64,000 bases of DNA, from positions 32,596,402 through 32,660,401 of the forward strand of contig NC_088301.1 in assembly GCF_032854445.1 (NCBI RefSeq). The letters are read 5' to 3'. This DNA comes from Liolophura sinensis. Its lineage: Eukaryota > Mollusca > Polyplacophora > Chitonida > Chitonidae. Under the pieces are notes generated by a model. That model did not search any database and was not told the origin of the DNA. It saw only the letters and a list, made by a program, of their open reading frames with translations. This document shows positions 27,300 through 38,000 of the stretch, piece by piece. The stretch's first letter is position 1, and every line of letters starts with the position of its first letter. The position numbers were made by a program, and so were the translations under genes.

Positions 27300-28080
27300 T
27301 TGAAACAAAGGTGAGATCAAGTGGTAGTTTGGACTTTTGCTGTTTATGTATTCCCGGTGAGAGCTAAAGGTGACGGAAATAGGCCCTTCACCAATAGTGT
27401 ATGTGTTAATGAGTCTATCTGAATAAGATTAGCCCCAGCGGCCGCCAGTGGTAAACCAAACATCGTTTCACGCCATGCCCGATAAGTCTTTTCTAATTCT
27501 AAACGATGGTTGCTGTGCAAGACAGGTGTCAACTTTGTCTCTTTCCTCTCAGCTGGCCGCACACGCAATATCCCAGGTATATTCTATTGGGTAATGCCTA
27601 CTGGCGTACCAACCTCAAATTCACGACACAACAAAGCATTTATAACCAAGGTGGCCTTTAGGAACGATAAGTTTTTCAAGACCAAAACTGTGGTGACGGC
27701 AAAATGGTTGATGCATTAGTGATGACTGTGACATAAATTTGGGTCGAGTGTGTCCTTACCAAGTGGAATACTACATGAAGATACGTGTAAGTGGCATTAG
27801 CCCTAATGGTGGTTTCAGCTCCTATCGTTATACCAGACTGGCGGAGATTTGTTGCAACAGCGACAACCTTAATCATACACCGTTTCACGCTAAATCCAAT
27901 AAATACTGTTGAAAATGTGTCTGCAGAGTGCAGCCCAAATTGTTTCACCTGTGGCTCTTACTACCTCTCAGCATGCCCACACATGCAACACCCCATGTAT
28001 ATTCCATTCAGTAATGGCATGCCAGACCCAAGTTCCTGACAAGGCAAACTGTTTCAAAACAAATCGGTTATTAGACTCTT
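27300..28080. repeat. Two diverged direct copies of a roughly 400-bp sequence
   Basis: The block ending TATATTCTATTGGGTAATGCCTACTGGCGTACCAAC (near 27575) reappears as TATATTCCATTCAGTAATGGCATGCCAGACCCAAG (near 27998), with similar flanking blocks. Identity is low and no known element was recognised. Confidence 0.45.
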
Positions 28081-28130
28081 CTTTTTAGCCCACAAATAAG
28101 TTTCGATTGTTTGGATCAACTTATTATGAC

Positions 28131-28216
28131 TGGACTCAGTGTGCTATTTTAGCATTTCTGTCAGTCATCAGTGTTAAGATGACTGTCAGAAATTTTAAAA
28201 TAGTTCACTGAGTCCA
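28131..28216. repeat. Near-perfect 86-bp hairpin (39-bp arms, 8-bp loop)
   Basis: The left arm TGGACTCAGTG..CTATTTTA..ATTTCTG.CAGTCATC pairs with 28178-28216 with five mismatches, around the loop AGTGTTAA. It could be a miniature foldback transposon or a small-RNA precursor. Nothing in the sequence decides which. Confidence 0.75.
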
Positions 28217-28601
28217 TCTGGATGGACTAGATTGGTGACGTGGGTTAGTGCAAATGGGAGTTTGAAAGACTTTTTTTTGAAAAACAAATGCCTTTGTTGG
28301 TCATTGACCCACTTCTTAGTTGCTCATTATAAAAAGGAAATCCTTCAGTAAACTGCCGTCACTCTATTAAGTGAAAGCAACCTAGTCTTTGTAACACCCA
28401 TGCAAATTAAGGGTATAGTATAATGTGACTGGGTGGGGTGCCATGTCTGGTGTCGTCGTCATGGAACTTCAGTGGCAGCAGTACACTGGCAGCATGGACT
28501 CGTCTTGCCACAAGAAGACACAATATATGTGCGTTCATCTAATAACTACTCGTCGTCATTTGACTGAAAAATTGTTAAGTAATTCGACAATTAAACCCCA
28601 A

Positions 28602-28605
<4 letters not shown>

Positions 28606-28650
<45 letters not shown>
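28606..28650 (+). repeat. Compound (CA)n-(TA)n microsatellite
   Basis: CA repeats run into TA repeats and abut the SINE that starts at 28652. Confidence 0.92.
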
Positions 28651-28651
28651 A

Positions 28652-28918
28652 GGGGCCTCGGTAGCTCAGTTGGTTAGCGCACTAGCGCAGCGTAATGACC
28701 CAGGAGTCTCTCACCAATGCGGTCGCTGTGAGTTCAAATCCAGCTCATGTTGGCTTCCTCTCCGGCCGTACGTGGGAATGTCTGCAGCAACCTGCGGATG
28801 GTCGTGGGTTTCCCCCGGGCTCTGCCCTGTTTCCACCCACCATAATGCTGGCCGCCGTCGTATAAGTGAAATATTCTTGAGTACAGCATAAAACACCAAT
28901 CAAATAGATAAATAAATA
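28652..28918 (+). mobile_element. Family-1 SINE, full length
   Basis: Head GGGGCCTCGGTAGCTCAGTTGGTTAGCGCAC (box A), GTGAGTTCAAATCCAGC (box B), body, AAGTGAAATATTCTTGAGTACAG and an AAATAGATAAATAAATA tail. It ends 83 bp before the start codon of the EF-hand/dynein-stalk gene. Confidence 0.9.
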
Positions 28919-29001
28919 TATATATATGTTTGTAATGTTTAAGACACCTTTCAAATCAATAGAACTTATGATGCAGGTTACACGAGAGATAAAAGCTTAC
29001 A

Positions 29002-32000
29002 ATGGGAGAAGTAGATCACAGGAGGCAGGTTTTACAAGCTGTCTTCAAGACTTATGATGAGTCACAGTGTGGAGAATTAACAGCTCAACAGTTACAGAGA
29101 CTGCATGGGGACTTAAGAATGGGTGGAGTCAGTATGCCTCAGGTTAGTGACTTGATTTACTGTACTTCATGTAACCTCCAGTTTAGTGACTTGATTTACT
29201 GTACTTCATGTAACCTCCAGTTTAGTGACTTGATTTACTGTACTTCATGTAACCTTGTTGACCTTTTTTAAGTGAAGCATTTTGCTTAATTCTGATGATT
29301 GATTCATCCATCTTAAGGGTCCTTTTAATCAGAAAAACTTCAGTGTTGGCATTAACAGTATCATTTTAAAGCCTTAATATCCTTCTAAAATTAGGCCAAA
29401 CTCTAGTACAATAGAATGACCATGGCCAGTATTAATGATAGAAAAATTATGTTTACCAGGCCATCCTTAACAAATTGTTCGTTGAACATAACCTGACCCT
29501 ATTGTTAGAAAAAGGAGTGATGGTCAGTATGGAATTTACTGTTTTTTTTTCTTTTTTTATTTTGGCTATAAACAAAGAAGATGGGAATTTTAAAGAAATT
29601 AACATGCAGACAAAAAAAAAACATTTAGCAAAGCTTCTCTGGAATACTGAACTTCATTTAAACTCACTCTGTGAGGACTGACAAAGATTTGGTGTAATGT
29701 TCCAAAATTCAGGCAGGCCTTTTGGACTTAAAAAAATATTTTAACACATATTGAGATAAATAAAATATTTACATGTATATAGTTACACACCAAGCCATCT
29801 TCAAAAATGTGTTCATTGGGTGTAACATGGCCAGCCCTCTGAGACAAAGCCCTACATTGGATTTTATTAGTGGGATTTTGATAAAAGTTTATAATTTATT
29901 TTTCTCTCAATGTTAATATCTTTAAAATGTGAATTCCCTATCCTTTTCATTAACTAGAATGACGAGGAAAGAAAGCAAAGAGTTCCCTACCAACTGTGTT
30001 TTTTTTTCTGATATGTTTTTCTGTTAGTTTAACCTTATCCAGTTCTGGAAAAGATGTCCATGATATGAGATGTCTCATATGGCCTCTTTATGGCGTAATA
30101 TATATGGCGACTTGCTTTTCTTTCAAAACTGATGACTAACCATGTAGGACATGTATTTTTTTTTACAACATTCAGATTCACTGAAAACAACAATTCAGAC
30201 ATGGACTGTATGTTATGTTTATTTATTTCAGTGTGGTTTTAAACTCAAAACTACTCTGGCATGTAGGTTCAATTTCAAGTTCATTTTTTTTCACCCCTTG
30301 TCACTCAGGGTGGCCTATTATTTCCTGTAGGCCTATGCAGGATTATCATTGCTTCTTGTATGAACTTACACACATTATCATATATAAGATCTTTTTGCTC
30401 TCGGATTGAAATAAGTTTTGAAAAGTAAAAACACTCTCTTGATTGTATATTTTCAGATACTAGTATATGCTGAAATTATTTATGCCTGTATGGTCTATCA
30501 CTCACTACCATTGATCTTGTACAGGTGAAGGCAGCCATGAGTTATGTGTGCTTAGACGACTGGACCTGTGACTCCTTTGAGCTGTATGAGGTCCTACAGG
30601 AGCTGGATCGACGTTACTACCTCATACAGGACCTGCGCTGGGAATTCTCCATGTTAGACAGGACTCAGTCCAACACCATCTCTGAGGAACAGGCCAAGTA
30701 TGTTTGCTGTAACCAGTTTTACAGGACTTAAATATAATAAACTAGGTGATATTTTATTATCAATAATTTAATGTACATTCCCCAACCCTCATCTGCACAT
30801 CGCTTTTGACTTAAGGGATACATGAAAGGCTTGTTTTGTAGTTCTTAATATAGACATGATGGAGTTAAGAATGTGGCATAACATATAAAAACTCTCCGGC
30901 CATACGTGAGAAGGTCTGACAGCAACCTGCGGATGGTCATAGGCATCCCCTGGGCTCTGCCTGGTTTTTCCCCATCATAATTCTGGCCACCATCATAGAA
31001 GTGAAATATTCTTTCATTTGGTAAGGAAGCTAGTATGAGATGGCCTTGAATTCACAGCGACTGCATTGGTGAGAGGCTCCTGGATCATTACGCCATGCTA
31101 ACACGCTAACCAAAGATGCCCCGGTCAGTCAGGTGTTAGCATTGTGTTCTAGTGAGGTAGCACGATGTGGCTTATGGCATTGGGGACCATGAAACAATGT
31201 GGTTTTGAAGGCGATGTTAAGCCTTAAGTAAACAAACAAATCATATTTCTGGAATTTTTTAATGTTGTATAGTGGGGTGCAGTTCTCTTAATGATTTGTT
31301 TTTTTACTTCATTAATTAGATGGTTAGTCCAGGCAGTGCATGGTAGGTACTTTTCCAACCGACGATGGGAAAAGTTTTTAACCAGTCGGCTTATCCCAGG
31401 TGGTGGAGTAAGTTTTGGTGAGATTGAGGTCATGCTTTGCGAAATCCCAAGTAAGCTTCAAGTGGATCACGAGTTACAAGAGGCAGAAAGAGAAGAGGAA
31501 GGTGAGAACTTTTTATTTAACTTTAATGGCTTTCCTTTTACCATGGAAATCTCTTAAATTATTCTGATCAAGAAACATTCATGATATTTGGACAATACCT
31601 CTCATATTTTACAGATTATTAATTTGTCTTAGAATGATTATAATTCAGAAGATAATCTGAAAATTGAAAGTTTACTGCAGGTGGTTATTGCTTCTTCTTT
31701 TTTTTCTGTCTGGGGATCCAGGCATTAATATTTGATTGGTGTCTAATTTCTTTGTTACACAGATCTGTACTTTCCTTCCCATAATTGTCATTGTGAACAC
31801 GATGGGAATTGGTGTAATAGTACTTTTTAAATTGCATGTCTGTTATGAAATGAATTGTTTTGTGTTTAAGCCAAACGTAAGAGGCAGAGAGAAATAGAGA
31901 AACTTGTTCAAGAGGAGAAAGAGAATGAAAGACTGAAGAGAGAGGAGCAGGTACATTTATGAAGTTTATTATTTTATTACCATGACAAAAGAGTCTGCAG

Positions 32001-35000
32001 GCACCCTCTCTGGTTAATTTGGTTAAGGTAATTCATCCGCCCCCCCCCCCCCCCCCCCCCAATACCCCACCTCCCCCCAAAAGTTTGCTTGTTCAGTTGC
32101 AACTTTAAGTCAGAAGGTTTCCCAGGAAACTGGTCACAGGCACTGGTGTGCTGCAGTTTCGACCAACCATGAACATGAACATTGTCATATATTAAGCGAA
32201 TTATAAAGCCTGAGTATGACGCTAAACACCAAGAATGATTTATTCTCCTGAGTGCATTTAAAATGAGTCTGAAACTGCAATGTAGCAGGAAGAATTTTTG
32301 AGGTTGAACGGTTGGAAGGTACCTGTTCACACGTAACAGCATTTATGTTTTCCTAATTTAGGCCTGAGCAGCATGTTTAAAGAACTGTTCTGATGTTTTG
32401 TAGGCTAAAAACAAACATAAAAGACAGCTGGAAGAAGAAGGTTTGTATGATCACATTTCATATGTTATTTGAAATATGGCAGAAAAGGACCGAAGTGAAT
32501 GAATCCTGATGTTATAGCGCCCAGTTGGCAATACTCCAACCATATCATGGCATTGTACTGATTCTGAAGCAATACTGAGCAGATCCAAAATCAACACCAG
32601 TTTATATAATACATACCTCAGTTAAAATTCCAAAACCACACTGACATTTTTTATAATAGACAAAATTGTATATAGTAATGTATGAAAGCTATGTTATATA
32701 ATATAGGGCAGTAGTTTTCAAGAAATGAATATTAACAGCATCGTCAGCAACTCTGCCAAATAAAACTGTGTACAACATTCTAAATAAATTTTTTTTTTGT
32801 ATCTTTTGTGATATTTTTGTGCTATCTTTCACCATATGTGTTATGTATTATTAACAAATTGAAATACCGCTGTACAAGTGAAATAAGCTGTTTTATGGCA
32901 TCGACGCCTCTCATATAAACGTGCATCTAACAGAAACATGATATCTGTTGTCTTTGCCTTAATCAGAGCAACTTGCAAGAGAGGAAGCAGATCATCAAAG
33001 GAAATTACAAGAGAAGGTGAGTGATATAATCAGCAATTTATAATCTGTAAATACCTGTAATTAGTAAAAGCTACATGTAAGAAGTATTAGATGATTAATG
33101 AACTGATTGTACTCACATATGTTTGCATTTGCTGACTTGATTTAGGTTTTATGAATTTATTAAAGAAATGGGATGATTTGAAGCATTTGTGTTGAGAAAA
33201 TTTATTTTTGGAGAATGTGTAGAAGACAATTTGATTAATGCCATGCCGATTTTGTGTATGCTTGGAAATGCATTCTCAGCCATTTTAAACTGTTTCTTTT
33301 GTAAATTACTCAGAAGTAAGTTTAAGTACAAATTTCATAATAAAACATCTCATTTTGTTGGATAAAAATCATGCAATGTTTTCAAAGAAGAGTCTGACAG
33401 ACCCTGTATCAATTCCTGGAAAATGACATTATATGGCTTGAAACTGATTATTATGTATGGTTAATTATTGCTATAATATGGATGACACAGTGGTAATGTG
33501 TAGTGATCTGAAATGTACCATTTAATCTAACCCTTAAAGGATGTATCATTACTTAATATCCTATTTTATTATATGTACTAACATATAAAAGTTCAAAAAA
33601 TTCTCAGCCTTTCTTTTGGTGCGTAACAATTGCTTTTAAAGACAGCCTTCTTAAGGCCCCTGCAGTTAGTCTGAAAATTATGTAGCATGCAACTGTGGCA
33701 TCATTGGTGATAGCTGTCAAAACAACTATGTCAGGGTACGGGTGGGCATCGATGGGGGTGGGTACAAAACTGGTCCGCCTATAAAAGTCTGAAAATTTCC
33801 AACCATTGATGGAAATATTCCTGGCAGAGTAGATAAAACAAAAATTATTTGGGCATGGTTTTCTTTGTTTTCCATATAACAATAAACCTTATTTTAGATT
33901 TACTTTTCGTGACATTTTACTGAGTTTTGCTAATTTAAACAATGTAGACCACTTTGATTTCATCTGATGTGGAAGAAAAATATCTATTAATGCCTTTTAT
34001 GCTTAGTATTACACCTCATTCTTCCTCTGATCGTATTGCACCCTATCTTTATTTCCCTGTACTGACAGCATGCAGTAGTAAGGGCTATTAAATTTATACC
34101 AGAGAACCAGTGTGTGCAAAAGGAATGCATGATGAAATGCCATCAGGTAAGAAGGGTATGGAAGCTTGAAACATAGGGCCCAGTGGTGTTTGTTTTTAAT
34201 GTTCTTGTCGTCCTTAGGAAGAAGAGGAGGAGGCGCAAAGGCTGAGAGAGCTAGAGGAGCAGCAGAGACTGGAGGAAGAGAGGAGAAAGGCAGTGGAGGA
34301 TCAGCTCTATCACAATGTGGAACATCTAGCTGCAGTGAGACATTCTTGATCCTCATTCTCCTCCTAAACTCTTTAAGTGCTCAGCTTCTTCCAGAGGCAT
34401 TTATGAGCCAGGTTGTTGTATAATAAACAATAACAGGAAGATTACGTATGGATAAGAACTTCTTGGTTTATTTGTAGTAATTTTTCTATGTGCTTGTAGA
34501 TCATAATGTCATTTTTAAACCAATGCCTGAAAACAACATTAGGGCCTGTATAGAAACATTATTACAAATAAAACAAGACGTTGTTAATTTTACTGTTTCT
34601 TAAGTACTATTTGGAGCTAGGTGGGTTTGATTGCCGATCAGCTCAAAGTTATACGCTCTATCAAAGGTCTTGGTTGTCTGTCGGCTCAGAGCTGTGTGTT
34701 GGACAAAGGCCTTGATTGTCTGTCAGCTCAGAGCTGTGTGCTAACCAAAGGCCTTCATTGTCTGTGAGCTTAAAGATACGTGCTGAACAAAGGTCTTGAT
34801 TGTCTGTCAGCTCAGAGCTGTGTGCTAAACAAAGGCCTTGATTGTCTGTCAGCTCAGAGCTTTGTGCTGAACAAAGGTCTTGATTGTCTGTCAGCTCAGA
34901 GGTGCGTGCTGAACAAAGGCCTTGGTTGTCTGTCAGCTCAGAGCTGTGTGCTGAACACAGGCCTTGCTTGTCTGTGAGCTTAAAGCTATGTGCTGACCAA

Positions 35001-38000
35001 AGGCTTTGATTGTCTGTCAACTCAAAGCTACGTACTGACTAAAGGCCTTGATTGCCTGTCAGCCCAAAGCTACATGCTGAACAAAGGCCTTGATTGCCTA
35101 TCAGCTCATAACTATGTACTGATCAAAGGCCATGATTTTCTATCAGTTCATAAAGTGAAGATATGTTAATAGATACAGCATTCTGTGGCTTATACGTGGT
35201 TAACCTCAACTAATTTATTGTCTCTTGAATCAATTAGTCATAACATTACATCTGTACTTGTTGTATTTTATCATGAATAGGAGGAAGCTGAGAAAGAAAA
35301 ACAGGCTGAGACAGACTTTCAAGATGCTCAACAGCGCAAGCAGAAGGCACAAGACGCTAGAAGCAAGAAGGAAGCGGAGACAGATGAGAAGGATGCTGCT
35401 CAGAGAAAGTCAGGTGTGTTCACTTTTTATAGAAAAGGCCATCTGAATTGAAAACTGAAGCACTGTTTTGTTTTTCTAAATTTTCTTTAAAGAATTTAAT
35501 GCATTAAAATATTCGAATTTTAAGGCTGTGCACTGTTTTGTTTTTCTAAATTTTCTTTAAAGAATTTAATGCATTAAAATATTCGAATTTTAAGGCTGTG
35601 CCTCAAATTCATAATGATAATGGGTGGAAATCTGACCAAGTGTACAGAAACATTGAATCAGTATATTTGGTTAAAGTCAGTTAAGTAGTTCAAAACATTT
35701 TAGAGTAATAGTAAGAGCGCAGTGACCCATGAACCTCTCACCAATGACTGCTTATGCTGTCTTCCTCTCAGGCTATACATGAGAAGGTCTGCCAGCATTG
35801 TGCGCATGGTCATGGGTTCTGCTTGGTTTCCTCCCACCATATGCAGGCCACCGTCATATAAGTGAACTATTCTTGAATACTGTACAAAACACCAATCAGA
35901 AAAATCTGATGCGGTCAAGACATTATGGCAAGTGTATAAATGAAGCTCATGTTCAAAATTCACAAAGGAAGTCATTGTTCAAGTAAGTTTTTAGGAAATT
36001 TAATGAGCCCAGGGGAACCTCGTGAGCAGTTCACCTGTAAGTTGTGATCAAAATCAGTCCTTTGCGCAATTTTAGAGGTACTCAAGACACCAATAATGTT
36101 CCTTTGTGCCTATTTTTTTTTAAAATGGGATTATTGCGTTATGGGATACATGTACATATATCGTGTTGACAGAACGGCAATGGATGCAGGCTTCGAAGTT
36201 TGTAATAGCTTATATATTGTTACTCCAAGTGCCCTGGGCCAGTCCAGCTGTCAGATTTTATTCAAGACCGATTACATGTGCCTACACTTAATCTGTGAAT
36301 TTGTTAAAGTGGTGTGGCTACAAATTTATCAATTATTTGGTGAACGAGGGATATGGGATTATTAATCACTTACTGGAAGTTTCATTTTGCGCCTGACTTT
36401 TTACGGAATATCATATGCTGAGAGCTGAGAGTTTAGTGAAGAGCTGTGTGTGAATCTGAACCTCATTATCCTGTTATCGGGGATCTTTTTACAGCGCATT
36501 TTGTTCTTGTTTTGTTTATGTACAGATCACAGAAGGAAGCGGATTCGCTATGATCTTAAGGTGGCAATTAAAGCAAGGGACAAATTTCACCTTCAGCATT
36601 CCATTAAAGAATTCTCAGATGAGCAACTGGAGGATCATGAGATGGACTTAATGAAGGCTGAACGTTTGTTGAGAGAATTAACAGCTGGGGATAGTAAGTA
36701 GACGTTGCTCAAGCCCCCCCCCCCCCCCACTCCCCACTATAATACAGCAATATGGAGTTGATTATAAACATCAGGGAGCTGATTCAACAAAGTTATTAAT
36801 GACTCAAGTCAAAATTTGATGTAAAGCTGGTTTATGGGCCCTAGAAATTTGAAGTTTTTACTACCTCATAAATGTTATGTGAAAATAAATGTGAGAATTG
36901 CAACTTTCAGTACAACCAAGAGTCATCAGAAAATGGCAGATTCCTCTGGACTACTCAATAGATTGATTGCAAAATAACATCATCAGCAGCATCCTCTGTG
37001 CCTTATGGGCTTATATTAGGGTCAGATTTGTATACAGGGTGGTGGGAGGTGTGGTATTATATTGCCCTCCCACTCAGCATACATATGTGCTATAGTGAAA
37101 GTTGACGAGACACATCAGCAAGATCTATGAAAGCTCAGAGATCTAAGTGCATATGGTTTACAAGTATAATTCAGACAACAATGATTTAGACATGTAAACC
37201 AGGACTTGGACATGGAGAGATTATTGTATAACTCCAAAAAAACATTCACTATCAGTATCTACAAGTACCTTGTCTATGTTCAGAAGGCAAAAACTCTATG
37301 TGGCCAACCCAAATACCACATTCACATCCTCACATGGCTTCTGTCTTGCCTGCAAAGTTTTGTGAAAGTCAGAACATACATGTACATGTAACTGTAGGAG
37401 GAGTTGTGTGGACTAACTACCTACAAGTCCCCATTCTATGTTTAAAGGGTAATAACTCTGGAAATAGTTGATGCGACAAAATCCAGATAGCACTTGCACA
37501 TGCCATGTCTACAAAGTGAAAATCCATTCAAAACTGTAGGATGAAGCGAGTTGACACAATAATAATTAAGGAATCCACTCACATTACATATTCCCAAGGA
37601 ATAAAATCTAAATATTGTGTCAAAAACTTCAGTCAGAAATAACTTTGTGGAATCCACCCTTGTGTTTGATCGGTTTCTTTGTTGGCAAACCCTCAAGGTT
37701 CTAACAGCAGGTTGTCCATTGCTGACATACATGTATTTATAGCGTAATTTTTGAATTTGATGTCAATGTGGAAAGTTGTCCTATAACAAGTTGGTCAAAG
37801 CTGTGTACTTTTTTGTGTTTCCATAACACCTAAGTTTCTGCATAGTTGAGTTAATGAACCTGCAGCCTAACAGCAGAAAATGATGTGTTTTTATACAGTT
37901 TGGAAGGAGCCTGTGTAGGAAAGAAATGTTGAACAATCATGCCGACTGACCAACTGTCTGAAGAATTACTAAGCAACACAGCAACCTGCACTGTCATTTT

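Larger units (their letters stand above)
21259..28651. other. Long intergenic region, no recognised gene
   Basis: Only repeats were recognised: SINE pieces at 22030-22140, 24208-24250 and 24500-24560, a (TA)n tract at 22218-22262, poly-C at 24430-24444, a degenerate repeat at 25220-25790, (CA)n(TA)n at 25917-25998, poly-G at 26980-26996, a diverged duplication at 27300-28080, a hairpin at 28131-28216 and (CA)n(TA)n at 28606-28650. The stretch 26300-26650 is less repetitive and GC-richer, with an E-box CACGTG near 26545, and might be a promoter, but nothing proves it. ORFs such as the 122-residue frame at 23343-23711 resemble nothing I know. Confidence 0.5.

Noticed and set aside
34661-35020. 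119-codon minus-strand open frame with a 14-residue repeat
   Set aside because: It is the translation of the 42-bp minisatellite in intron 7, with no splice sites, no known domain and a mirror frame on the plus strand.
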